In this document: positions 29,045 through 38,600 of the stretch, one piece after another | How positions within the stretch are numbered: position 1 is the stretch's first letter | How the letters are laid out: each line of letters starts with the position of its first letter | NCBI GenBank assembly: GCA_945860265.1 | Contig: CAMAQF010000020.1 | Span: 1 to 51,980, forward strand | Direction: 5' to 3' | DNA length: 51,980 nt | Origin: Emticicia agri | GTDB taxonomy: Bacteria > Bacteroidota > Bacteroidia > Cytophagales > Spirosomataceae | Notes under the pieces: model-generated | Database searches by the model: none | What the model was told of the DNA's origin: nothing | The model's input: the letters and a program-made list of their open reading frames with translations, nothing else | Translations under genes and position numbers: made by a program

Positions 29045-29061
29045 GTAACAATATTTGTTAC
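29045..29061. promoter_or_regulatory. 17-base palindrome upstream of hppD
   Basis: GTAACAA-TAT-TTGTTAC is a perfect dyad about 100 bases upstream of the hppD start, of operator size. The regulator is unknown; MarR-family proteins bind sites of this kind. Confidence 0.45.
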
Positions 29062-29070
29062 GCTTACAAA

Positions 29071-29110
29071 ATTATTAAATATAATTGTCATAACAATTAT
29101 ATTTAATAAT
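29071..29110. promoter_or_regulatory. 18-bp perfect hairpin upstream of hppD
   Basis: ATTATTAAATATAATTGT and its exact complement flank the loop CATA. It is purely AT-rich, without a T-run, between the end of the hydrolase gene and the start of hppD. It is either a terminator-like stem for the hydrolase transcript or part of the hppD control region. Confidence 0.5.
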
Positions 29111-29182
29111 ATATTTTTATTTAATGGTATTAAAGTAAGATATTAGATCAGAATTCCAGTAGAAGTAATAAGATAAAACAGC

Positions 29183-29203
29183 GAGGCGTATCAAATACGC
29201 CTC
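29183..29203 (-). terminator. Hairpin after alpha/beta hydrolase gene
   Basis: GAGGCGTAT pairs exactly with ATACGCCTC around CAA, 21 bases past the hydrolase stop and followed leftward by GCTGTTTTATC. Confidence 0.65.
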
Positions 29204-29224
29204 CTTCATATTTGTAGAAGAGTA

Positions 29225-30061
29225 CTAGTTTTGAAGTAAATTATTTAACCAAAGTAAAATCATTTCGAAAACTTCAAGTTTTTCAGGTTCGTTATGTGTT
29301 TCGTGATATAAGCCTTTAAGAGAAATAAAAGTTGCGATTTTACCTGCTTTTTCCGCAAAAAGTTTGCTACCTAGATGCGAAGTAAGTCGGTCGGAAGTGC
29401 CGTGGAAGACTAAGGTCGGAATACTTAATTTATCAGCATTATCAATTGCCCACTGACCAGTTTCTATCATTTCAATACCCATTATGGCTGAAACTTTATC
29501 ATGCACTAATGGGTCTTCGTTATATTTTTTCACTTCTTCAACATCACGAGAGATAGCCGAAGAATCTAGGCCACTACTCAAACTTAATGAAGGAAAAATA
29601 CCTTTCATCAGTCGGCCGATGGTAAGCGTAATTTGTGAAGGTTGAAATGCCAATTGAAAATAGGGTGAAGACAAAATTGCTCCAGCGATTTTAGGTTGAC
29701 GACGAAGCAGATAATTAGCTATTAAATTTCCGCCCATGCTATGTCCAAAAAGTATTTGTTTAGCGTTAGGAAAATGTGTTGAAACAGCTGTCAATAAGGC
29801 ATCTACATCATTCATGAAAGTATCAAAATCGGGATAATGTCCACGTTTACCATCCGATTTCCCATGTCCACGATGGTCGCAGCCGATTACGGCATAGCCA
29901 TTAGTCGCAAACATTTCAGCAACATGATTAAAGCGATTGATATGTTCGCCCATGCCGTGCATCATACAAATGACGGCTTTTGCAGGCAAATTACTTTCCC
30001 ATTTTTTGCCGTAAATATTAAGTCCATCGGAAGTTTTCCAAGATAATTCGGTAACGTTCAT
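29225..30061 (-). CDS. Alpha/beta hydrolase, lysophospholipase/monoacylglycerol lipase type
   Basis: A 278-residue serine hydrolase with no signal peptide. CMMHGMGEHINRF is the oxyanion-hole region, GCDHRGHGKSDGKRGHYPDF is typical of monoglyceride lipases, and the nucleophile elbow is FGHSMGG. The catalytic Asp lies in VFHGTSDRLTS and the His in LYHETHNEPE. It likely hydrolyses monoacylglycerols or lysophospholipids. It is divergent from the DNA methyltransferase and has no operon partner. Confidence 0.9.
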   Translation of the reverse strand: MNVTELSWKTSDGLNIYGKKWESNLPAKAVICMMHGMGEHINRFNHVAEMFATNGYAVIGCDHRGHGKSDGKRGHYPDFDTFMNDVDALLTAVSTHFPNAKQILFGHSMGGNLIANYLLRRQPKIAGAILSSPYFQLAFQPSQITLTIGRLMKGIFPSLSLSSGLDSSAISRDVEEVKKYNEDPLVHDKVSAIMGIEMIETGQWAIDNADKLSIPTLVFHGTSDRLTSHLGSKLFAEKAGKIATFISLKGLYHETHNEPEKLEVFEMILLWLNNLLQN

Positions 30062-30123
30062 ATTATTGATTGAATAGGTTTAAGGCATAAATATAGATAA
30101 ATATCACGATATTTTGCAGTAAG

Positions 30124-30154
30124 TTTGTGGGTTGGTTTGGTTTCTATATATTTG
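30124..30154 (+). promoter_or_regulatory. Bacteroidota-type promoter of the methyltransferase gene
   Basis: TTTG at 30124-30127, a 19-base spacer and TATATTTG at 30147-30154 match the -33/-7 consensus of Bacteroidota sigma factor. It gives a short leader of about 25 bases before the ATG at 30185. Confidence 0.7.
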
Positions 30155-30184
30155 TCAGGAAGAATAAGTGAATAGCAATTTAAA

Positions 30185-31228
30185 ATGATTGAAATAAAAG
30201 GAAAAATACTGTCAAATTATAGATTCATAGACTTATTTGCAGGAATAGGAGGATTTCATATTGCTTTATCTTCATTTGGTGCAAAATGTATTTTTGCTTC
30301 GGAGTTGGATAAATTTGCAATTGACACTTACATTGAGAATTTTAATATTGAACCTTTTGGAGATATTACTACAATAAAAGAGCAAGAAATTCCTCAGCAC
30401 GACATCTTATGTGCTGGATTTCCTTGCCAAGCATTTTCAATTTCTGGGAAGCAAAAAGGTTTTGACGATATTAGAGGTTCTCTTTTCTTTGATATTGCTC
30501 GTATCACCGCTTTTCATAAACCCAAAGTTGTGTTTTTAGAAAATGTAAAAAATCTAATCAATCATGATGAAGGACGTACTTTAAAGGTAATTGTAGAAAC
30601 GCTTGAAAAACTAGATTATACTGTATTCAGTAAAGTCTTAAATTCAAGTAACTTTGGTTTGCCACAAAATCGAGAAAGAATATATATTGTAGCATTTTTA
30701 AAAAACATTGATACTACAAATTTTTCGTTTCCATCGCCAATAAATGAAGCTATTTCTGTTAATGAAATATTGGAAGAAAATTCTCCATATATTAAGTTTA
30801 TTCAGAGAAATGATATTGAGATGTACAAAAACTACAATTTTCAAGATACATTATTTGGAAAAATAGCAATAAATAAACCTCTTCAAATTGGTAAAGTGAA
30901 TAAAGGCGGACAAGGCGAACGCATTTACGATACCCGTGGTCATGCGATTACACTTTCGGCTCATGGTGGTGGTATTGGTGCTAAAACTGGACTATATCTA
31001 ATTGGTGGTAAAATTCGGAGACTAACCCCAAGAGAATGTGCAAGAGTGCAAGGGTTTCCCGAAGATTTTAAAATTAACAAAAATGCTTCACAAGCATACA
31101 AACAATTTGGAAATAGTGTTTCAATAAATGTATTACAAAAAATACTGATTGAAGTTCAGAAAATAATAGGCAAAAATGAACAAAGAACAATTAAAAGGTT
31201 CGCAGACAGCAAAGAATGGGTTTCTTAA
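30185..31228 (+). CDS. DNA (cytosine-5) methyltransferase, HhaI-like
   Basis: A 347-residue C5 methyltransferase. Motif I is FIDLFAGIGGFHIA, motif IV ILCAGFPCQAFS with catalytic C81, motif VI VFLENVKNL, motif VIII NFGLPQNRERIYIV, motif IX RRLTPRECARVQGFP and motif X AYKQFGNSVSINV. The target-recognition region (VNKGGQGERIYDTRGHAITL, then GGGIGAKTGLYL) resembles that of M.HhaI as I remember it, suggesting GCGC as target; this is inference. It overlaps the start of a HinP1I-like restriction endonuclease gene by 53 bases, forming a type II R-M unit. All motifs are intact, so methylation should be active. Confidence 0.93.
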   Translation: MIEIKGKILSNYRFIDLFAGIGGFHIALSSFGAKCIFASELDKFAIDTYIENFNIEPFGDITTIKEQEIPQHDILCAGFPCQAFSISGKQKGFDDIRGSLFFDIARITAFHKPKVVFLENVKNLINHDEGRTLKVIVETLEKLDYTVFSKVLNSSNFGLPQNRERIYIVAFLKNIDTTNFSFPSPINEAISVNEILEENSPYIKFIQRNDIEMYKNYNFQDTLFGKIAINKPLQIGKVNKGGQGERIYDTRGHAITLSAHGGGIGAKTGLYLIGGKIRRLTPRECARVQGFPEDFKINKNASQAYKQFGNSVSINVLQKILIEVQKIIGKNEQRTIKRFADSKEWVS

Positions 31229-31925
31229 TGAAGATGACATTGTCAGTAAATTTAACAATTGGATTTTTGATGAAGACGCTCAAAAATGGCTTTTGATAAT
31301 GGAATATGATTTTTCTAAAATTGAATATATGAAAGCTGTAAAATTGAGTGGATTTAAAACCGATGTTCAAGTTCAGATTATAATTAAACTAAAAAAAGCA
31401 ATTGATGTTCAAAATTTACAAGTAAAACTCGTGAGTAATCCTAAAGGATTTAATCAAATAGATAAAAGATGGGTTGATAAATACGTTGAAATGTGGAACA
31501 TTCCAGCCGATATTTCTACTATCTTAAAAAGATATACAGGTGAAATCAAACCAAATGTTCTTACTCCAAAGGATAAAAGAAGAATGTTTGCTAATGAATT
31601 CACTGAAAAAGAACAAAGCGACATTTTACTTTGGCTAAATAATAATCAATCGCTCATTGTTTCTGATATTCTTAAAGGAAGAGGTCAATTTGCTGCCGAA
31701 TGGATACTGGTTGCACAAAAAACAAAGTTAGATTCACGATGGATTTTGAAACCACTGAATTTTTGTTTAAATTCTTTTGGTAACGATAATGTATAAATGA
31801 CAGAAAGAGGGAATTTCAAAATCGGTAAAATTACGATGCAAAGAAAAGGTGGTGATGGTGGTAGAAATACAGCAAATATGCTACAATTTAAGCTAAATCC
31901 TGCTGAATTATTTGAAACAGAATAA
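31176..31925 (+). pseudogene. HinP1I-like restriction endonuclease, truncated by TAA
   Basis: The frame from ATG 31176 (MNKEQLKGSQTAKNGFLNED) gives 206 residues to TAA at 31794. It then continues in phase for 42 codons (MTERGNFKIGKITMQRKGGD, then ANMLQFKLNPAELFETE) to TAA at 31925. The whole 249-codon frame resembles R.HinP1I (GCGC, about 247 residues) from memory along its length. The presumed catalytic D63, Q82 and K84 (KLSGFKTDV, NLQVKLVS) match D62, Q81 and K83 of that enzyme. The C-terminal tail cut off is strongly conserved, so the truncated protein is probably inactive. A separate in-frame ATG follows the stop, but a 42-residue peptide is unlikely to complement. Confidence 0.82.
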
Positions 31926-31966
31926 ATCTAAAAACAATACATACACTTCAAAAAACAACAAAACCA

Positions 31967-33493
31967 ATGAAACAAGTTTTAAAAACACTTAAAATCGACT
32001 CACTCAACAACGGAATCAGTACCGGCTTAGAAAGTTGGACAGGTGGCGGAAGTTTAATTAGTTCATATTCGCCAGTAGATGGTGAGTTGATTGGACAAGT
32101 AAACCAAGCAAATAAAGAAGATTACGACAAAGTGATTAAAAAAGCCAATGCTGCATTCAAAACTTGGCGAACCGTTCCTGCTCCTAAACGTGGTGAAATC
32201 GTGCGTCAAATGGGCAATGCACTGCGTGAAAATAAAGACGCATTAGGGCGATTAGTTTCCTACGAAATGGGCAAAAGTCTGCAAGAAGGTTGGGGCGAGG
32301 TGCAAGAAATGATTGACATTTGTGATTTTGCTGTTGGGCTTTCTCGCCAATTATACGGCCTTACGATGCACTCTGAGCGTCCGCAGCACCGAATGTATGA
32401 ACAATGGCATCCGCTCGGTATTGTTGGTATCATTTCAGCATTTAATTTCCCTGTGGCGGTTTGGTCATGGAATACCATGTTGGCATGGATTTGTGGCGAT
32501 GTTTGTGTTTGGAAACCTTCCGAAAAAACTCCGATGACTGCTATCGCTTGTCAGAATATTATTCAAGAAGTTTTACGCAAAAATGAAATTCCTGAAGGCG
32601 TTTCTTGCTTAATTATTGGTGATAGAAATGTAGGCGAATGGCTTTCAGATGACCCAAATATAGCCCTGATTTCAGCAACTGGTTCTACTCGTATGGGCAA
32701 AGCTGTTGGGCAAGCTGTAGCAGCTCGTTTCGGTAAAAGTTTGTTAGAACTCGGCGGAAACAATGCCATTATTGTTACTCAAAATGCTGATTTAGAAGTA
32801 GTTATTCCAGCGGTAGTTTTTGGTGCAGTCGGCACTGCGGGGCAACGTTGTACAACTACTCGACGTTTATTTTTGCACGAAAATATGTTTGAAGAAGTAA
32901 AAAATCGTTTAGTAAAAATCTATGCTCAACTTCGAATCGGAGACCCTCTGGATATGAATAATCACGTTGGGCCATTGATTGATATTGATGCTGTAAATAA
33001 TTATAAATCAGCAATTGAAAATATTCAAAAAGAAGGCGGAAATGTGCTTTTTGGTAATGAAGTTTTAGAAGGAAACGGCTTTGAATCAGGATGTTATGTA
33101 AAACCAACAATAGTAGAAGTAACTAGTCAAACGCCAACGGTTTGCCACGAAACATTTGCACCGATTTTATATTTAATAAAATTTAAAACCCTAGACGAAG
33201 CCATCGAACTACAAAATGCCGTTCCGCAAGGACTTTCGTCGTCAGTATTTACCTTAAATATGCGTGAAGCAGAGCAGTTTTTATCTTACGCTGGTTCGGA
33301 TTGTGGCATTGCTAATGTAAATATTGGAACTTCAGGAGCGGAAATCGGCGGAGCTTTTGGTGGAGAAAAAGAAACAGGTGGCGGTCGTGAAAGCGGCTCA
33401 GATGCATGGAGGAATTACATGAGAAGACAAACAAATACCATCAATTATAGTACGAAACTACCTTTGGCTCAGGGCATTAAGTTTGATTTGTAG
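31967..33493 (+). CDS. amaB: Aldehyde dehydrogenase, aminoadipate-semialdehyde/piperideine-6-carboxylate type
   Basis: A 508-residue NAD-dependent aldehyde dehydrogenase of the ALDH7 group. Motifs are GIISAFNFPVAVWSWN, the Rossmann GSTRMGKAVGQAVAARFG, LLELGGNNAIIV with the catalytic Glu, and GTAGQRCTTTRRLF with the nucleophile Cys near residue 295. SGAEIGGAFGGEKETGGGR is the C-terminal signature. ALDH7 enzymes oxidise alpha-aminoadipic semialdehyde in lysine degradation. No other lysine genes are in the window. An Lrp/AsnC regulator lies convergently downstream, beyond the tandem repeat, and could be related by function. Confidence 0.93.
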   Translation: MKQVLKTLKIDSLNNGISTGLESWTGGGSLISSYSPVDGELIGQVNQANKEDYDKVIKKANAAFKTWRTVPAPKRGEIVRQMGNALRENKDALGRLVSYEMGKSLQEGWGEVQEMIDICDFAVGLSRQLYGLTMHSERPQHRMYEQWHPLGIVGIISAFNFPVAVWSWNTMLAWICGDVCVWKPSEKTPMTAIACQNIIQEVLRKNEIPEGVSCLIIGDRNVGEWLSDDPNIALISATGSTRMGKAVGQAVAARFGKSLLELGGNNAIIVTQNADLEVVIPAVVFGAVGTAGQRCTTTRRLFLHENMFEEVKNRLVKIYAQLRIGDPLDMNNHVGPLIDIDAVNNYKSAIENIQKEGGNVLFGNEVLEGNGFESGCYVKPTIVEVTSQTPTVCHETFAPILYLIKFKTLDEAIELQNAVPQGLSSSVFTLNMREAEQFLSYAGSDCGIANVNIGTSGAEIGGAFGGEKETGGGRESGSDAWRNYMRRQTNTINYSTKLPLAQGIKFDL

Positions 33494-33535
33494 CCCCCCT
33501 GCCCCCAAAGGGGGAGTAAAGTCACCTAACTTTCA

Positions 33536-33876
33536 GAGGAATTTTAATTTACAACATACCATTGGTATTTGTAAAAAGTTCCACCTATGGGGGTTAGGGG
33601 CTTGATCTTAAATATCTAACGAGGAATTATCATTTACAACTTACTATTGGTATTTGTGAAAATTTCCCCCTCTGCGGGTTAGGGGGCTTTGTCTTAAATA
33701 TATAACGAGGAATTTTAATTTACAACATACAATTGGTATCTGTAAAAAGTTCCCCTCTGGGGGTTGGGGGGCTTTGTTTTAAATATATAACGAGGAATTT
33801 TAATTTACAACATACCATTGGTATTTGTAAAAAGTTCCCCCTCTGGGGGTTAGGGGTCTTTGTCTAAATATCCAAC
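33536..33876. repeat. Four-copy tandem repeat, 85-86 base period
   Basis: Copies start at GAGGAATT near 33536, 33621, 33707 and 33792. Each contains ATTTACAAC, ATTGGTAT, a TGTAAAAAGTT-like stretch and a C-run/G-run hairpin (CCCCCTCTGGGGGTTAGGGG), then CTTTGT and AAATAT. The last copy runs into the final codons of the Lrp/AsnC gene (stop at 33864), so its TCTAAATATCCAAC end matches the TCTTAAATATATAAC ends of the other units. A related inverted G/C-run (CCCCCAAAGGGGG) lies just before at 33503-33515. It separates two convergent genes and may terminate both. Confidence 0.85.
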
Positions 33877-34325
33877 TTCGTTTCATTCTTAATCTCACTC
33901 ATCACAAAAGTGCTGTGTGTGCTACCGATATTTTCGAGTGAAGCCAGTTTATTCATTAAAAAACTTTGGTATTCACGCATATCTTCTACTACTACCTTTA
34001 ACATAAAATCGTATTCGCCAGAAATATTATGACATTCGATTACTTCATTCAGTTTCACAATTTCCATCACAAACTTTTTTCCTGCTTCTTGGGCATGTTC
34101 TTTTAGGCGAATATTACAAAAAACCATCAAGTCTTTACCTACTTTTTCACGGTCAATAACTGCTACGTATTTTTTTATAACACCATCATTTTCCAATCTT
34201 CTCACACGCTCATACACAGGTGTAGGAGAAAGATTCAATCGAGATGCCAGTTCTTTGGTTGTCAGGTGTGCATTTTCTTGAAGCGACTTCAAAATTTCGC
34301 GGTCAGTATTATCTAATTTTTGCAT
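33864..34325 (-). CDS. Lrp/AsnC family transcriptional regulator
   Basis: 153 residues from ATG 34325 (MQKLDNTDREILKSLQENAH); the frame opens at a TTG two codons earlier. The N-terminal helix-turn-helix is LTTKELASRLNLSPTPVYERV with the following RRLENDGVIKKYVAVID. The C-terminal RAM/AsnC effector domain includes VIECHNISGEYDFMLKVVVEDM. These proteins regulate amino-acid genes as octamers. The palindrome GACAAAATGTC (34327-34337) directly before the start could be an autoregulatory site. It is convergent with the aldehyde dehydrogenase gene. Confidence 0.92.
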   Translation of the reverse strand: MQKLDNTDREILKSLQENAHLTTKELASRLNLSPTPVYERVRRLENDGVIKKYVAVIDREKVGKDLMVFCNIRLKEHAQEAGKKFVMEIVKLNEVIECHNISGEYDFMLKVVVEDMREYQSFLMNKLASLENIGSTHSTFVMSEIKNETKLDI

Positions 34326-34550
34326 AGACAAAATGTCGTTTTTTTCAAATATTTATACCAAAATTAAAAATTAAAACCGTAGAAAACAACGACCCACTAG
34401 ATAATTTATCTATTTATTGTAAATTATTTAAAAAATCAATCTTTAAATCGTACTTTTGTAAGATAAATTTTGTTTAAAACCTGATGTGCTTATTTTTAAA
34501 ATACAATGTGTAAATTTGTTTAATATTGGAATTTAAAATGAAGAAATACA

Positions 34551-34763
34551 ATGACAGCAACTCAAAAACCATTTTCAAACATTCAATTAGAGCTTTTAAA
34601 ATTATTCCCTCATAATCTAAACGAGAGTGATGTGAAAGCCATAAAAAAAATGCTCGCAAAATATTTTATGGAAAAAGCCATTACAGAAGCAGATAAAATT
34701 GCCGAAGAAAAAGGATATACTTCTTAAGTAATGATGAGTTGGTTAAATGAGGATAATCAATGA
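34551..34763 (+). pseudogene. Antitoxin of PIN module, shortened by TAA
   Basis: ATG 34551 opens a 58-residue frame (MTATQKPFSNIQLELLKLFP, then ADKIAEEKGYTS) ending at TAA 34725-34727. The same phase continues with VMMSWLNEDNQ to TGA at 34761-34763, which overlaps the toxin ATG as ATGA, the usual antitoxin-toxin junction. This suggests that TAA replaced a sense codon (CAA would need one C-to-T change) and removed the last 12 residues. Small helical antitoxins of this shape often precede PIN-family toxins. A possible -7 box TACTTTTG lies at 34451. It may still be functional as a 58-residue protein. Confidence 0.65.
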
Positions 34764-35620
34764 AAAGAATCGTTATTGATACAAATGTTATTGTTGCTTC
34801 ATTAGCTAAACGTTCACTCATTCACTAGATTATTGAAGATTTGTTAGCTGAAAAATTTATTCTCTGTGTCAACGAAGATATTTTATTGGAATATGAAGAA
34901 ATATTAAAAAGAAAATATTCAGTTGCAGTTGCAGATAGTTTTTTGTCAGCATTGAAAGAGTTAGATAATGTTGTTTATACAGGAGTTTTCTATCCCCTTG
35001 ACTTAATAAAATTAGACTATGATGACAATAAATTTGCTGATTGTGCTTTTGCGGGAAATGTAGATTTTTTGATTACAAACGATAAACATTTGAATAGCCT
35101 AAAAACACTTGATTTTCCAAAAATCAGCGTCATGAATATTGTGGAGTTTGAAAGGTACAGTAAAGGTGGATTAACTGCAAAAACTATACTTGGCGACAAC
35201 TACAAAATAGAAGTTGATAGCGAAGGAATTACAATTTTTTATGGAGACGAATTAGATTCTCAATATGAAATACCAAGTGGAATGTTAACAGAAGTTGACT
35301 CCGATAATTATTCATCTATTATTTCAGAATTAGAAGGAAAACAATGGATTCAAGATAAAGTAAATCTACTCTACGATTTGGCAGAAGTTATTCAGTTCTC
35401 TTTTCCAATAAATATCATTGACTGGATTCATACTTTTAATATTGTGGCATACATAAAATATATTTAAAAACCTCAATCACTTGATAAAACAGCAATTCTT
35501 GGCTCAAAATCGGCAATTAATTTTATTAAAATAATTATTGAGGAAGAAAAGAATGCTGATTTTATGAAAGATTTGAAAGAAGGGGTCATAAATGAATTGA
35601 GAAAACGAACCATAATATAA
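34760..35620 (+). pseudogene. PIN-domain toxin with two in-frame stops
   Basis: ATG 34760 gives MKRIVIDTNVIVASLAKRSL, the first acidic motif of a PIN RNase. TAG at 34826-34828 then cuts it where homologues have Trp (RSLIH*IIEDLL). The phase continues through LCVNEDILLEYEEIL, the second motif DYDDNKFADCAFAG and FLITNDKHL, to TAA at 35465, and onward for 50 codons to TAA at 35620. So the ancestral gene was about 286 codons, roughly 150 of them PIN domain and the rest a C-terminal extension unlike the usual 140-residue toxins. Two stops make it a dead toxin. Confidence 0.78.
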
Positions 35621-35631
35621 TACAAATATTA

Positions 35632-38600
35632 ATGAAATTAGAAAATCCTAACATCCGAGAAATACTAAAAGATAGAATCCTAATCCTTGATGGTGCAATG
35701 GGTTCGTTGATTCAAGAATACAAGTTATCAGATGCTGATTATCGTGGCGAAAAATTTAAATATTTTCCGCATGAAGTAAAAGGCAATAACGATATGCTTT
35801 CTATCACGAAACCAGAAGTTATTAAGGAAATTCATGCCAAATACTTTGAAGCAGGAGCCGATATTGCCGAAACTAATACTTTTTCGGGAACGTCAATCGC
35901 TATGGCCGATTATCACATGGAAGATTATGTGTATGAATTAAATTATCAATCTGCCAAAATTGCCCGTGAAGTAGCCGACGAATTCACCGCTGAAAATCCG
36001 TCGAAACCTCGTTTTGTAGCTGGTTCAATTGGGCCAACCAATCGTACGCTTTCGCTTTCGCCCGATGTAAATGACCCTGGTTTTCGTGCCATTACTTTCG
36101 ATGAATTAGTTGAAGCATACTATGAACAAATCCAAGGTTTGGTCGATGGTGGTGCTGATCTACTTTTGGTAGAAACCATCTTTGATACGCTCAATGCAAA
36201 AGCCGCTCTTTTTGCAATTGATTTATTTGCTTTTGATGTAAAACATAACTCCATAAAACCATTGAAAAGCAAATCAATGGAACAGCAAACTAGAACAGAT
36301 TTACTGAGTTTTGTAGAAAAAAACATTCCAGTAATGGTGTCGGGAACAATCACCGATGCATCTGGAAGAACCCTGTCAGGACAAACAACTGAGGCGTTTT
36401 TGACTTCCGTTTCGCACATAGATTTATTATCAGTTGGCTTAAACTGTGCATTAGGAGCAGATTTGATGCGTCCGTATGTACAGATTTTGGCAAATGAAGC
36501 TCCCTTCATGGTGTCGGCTCACCCCAATGCAGGTTTACCAAACGAAATGGGTGAATATGACCAGTCTCCGGCCGAAATGTCTGTAATTGTGGAAGATTTT
36601 TTGCAAAGTGGATTTATGAATATTATTGGAGGCTGTTGTGGTACAACACCTGCACACATTAAAGCAATTGCGGAAGTTTCAGCAAAATATAAACCACGTG
36701 TAATTCCATCATTTGAACCGATTCAAAAAGTATCAGGATTAGAACCTTTAAAAATGACAAAGGAAACTAATTTTATCAATGTTGGTGAGAGATGTAACGT
36801 AACTGGCTCTAAGGCTTTTGCACGTTTGATTCGTGAAGGAAAATATGATGATGCACTTTCAGTAGCAAGAAATCAGGCAGAAAATGGAGCTCAAATCATT
36901 GATGTAAACCTAGATGAGGGAATGATTGATGGCGTAGAAGCCATGACAACTTTCTTAAATTTAATAGCGGCAGAGCCAGATATTTCTAGATTACCTTTGA
37001 TGATAGATTCTTCAAAATGGGAGGTCATTGAGGCCGGTTTGAAATGTGTACAAGGAAAATCTATCGTTAACTCGATTTCATTGAAAGAAGGTGAAGCGAA
37101 ATTTATAGAATCGGCCCAAAAAGTAAAACGATATGGTGCTTCAACAGTCGTAATGGCTTTTGATGAAACAGGACAAGCTGACTCTTATGAACGTAGAATT
37201 GAAATCTGCAAAAGAGCCTACGATATTTTAGTGAACGAGGTAAATTTCCCACCACAAGATATAATTTTCGACCCCAATATTTTGACGGTTGCAACTGGAT
37301 TGGAAGAGCATAATAATTATGCAGTTGACTTTATTAATGCTACTCGTTGGATAAAAGAGAATCTCCCTTATGCCAAAGTTTCGGGTGGAGTTTCTAATAT
37401 TTCGTTTAGTTTTAGAGGAAATGAGCCTGTTCGTGAAGCCATGCACACCATTTTCTTATACCACGCTATCAAGGCAGGTATGGATATGGGAATCGTAAAT
37501 GCTGGGCAGCTGGGCGTTTATGATGATATTCCAAAAGATATGTTGGAGCTTTGCGAAGATGTACTTTTGAATCGTCGGGAAGATGCAACCGAGCGTTTGG
37601 TAACTTTTGCCGAAACTGTAAAATCTAAAGGAAAAGAGCTTGTAGTTGATAATACCTGGAGAGAGTTATCAGTTGGCAAACGTTTGGAACATGCTTTGAT
37701 TAAAGGTTTGACCGAATTTATTGACGAAGATGTAGAAGAAGCCCGTAAAGGTTTTGTTAAACCACTTCACGTAATTGAAGGCCCGTTGATGGATGGTATG
37801 AACGTTGTAGGTGATTTATTTGGAGAAGGTAAAATGTTCTTGCCGCAAGTAGTAAAATCGGCAAGGGTAATGAAAAAGGCCGTTGCGTATCTGTTACCGT
37901 TTATCGAAGAAGAAAAATTGCTCAATAAAGTTGAAGGAGAAGCAGAGACCACATCAAATGCAGGAAAAATCTTACTTGCAACCGTAAAAGGCGACGTACA
38001 CGACATCGGCAAAAACATTGTAGGTGTGGTTTTAGCTTGTAATAACTACGAAATCATAGATTTAGGTGTGATGGTGCCAACCAATAAGATTTTGGAAGAA
38101 GCCAAAAAACATAACGTTGACATAATAGGCTTAAGTGGTTTGATTACCCCGAGCCTCGACGAAATGGTGGGCGTTGCCAAAGAAATGGAAAGGCAAGGAT
38201 TTAAAGTTCCTTTATTGATTGGCGGAGCCACGACTTCTCGAATTCATACAGCGGTGAAAATTGATCCACATTATTCTGGTCCAGTAATTCATGTTTTAGA
38301 CGCCTCGAAAAGCGTGCCTGTTGCTGGGCGTTTAATGCAAAATGAGCAGACAAGCCAAGATATTTTTGATGAAATAAAAGTACAATATGCTCAGTTGAGA
38401 ATTGACCACGCAAACCGTCAAAAAGATAAAAACTTTATTCCGATCGAAAAAGCTAGAGAAAATCATGTAAAAATTGATTGGAGCAATTACAAAGCAAAAA
38501 AACCAAAGTTCTTAGGAACGAGAGTTTTTGATGATTATGATTTATCCGAAATTGCCAAATACATTGACTGGACGCCATTTTTTCAAACTTGGCAATTATC

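Noticed and set aside
33536..33876. CRISPR array
   Set aside because: The unit is 85-86 bases and repeated over its entire length without unique spacers; there are no cas genes.
30185..35620. A larger multi-gene defence island (R-M plus toxin-antitoxin)
   Set aside because: The two modules are separated by a metabolic dehydrogenase and an Lrp regulator, and no other defence genes are present.
35468..35631. Cobalamin riboswitch ahead of metH
   Set aside because: The DNA before metH is the 3' part of the PIN pseudogene and shows no B12-box-like conserved sequence.
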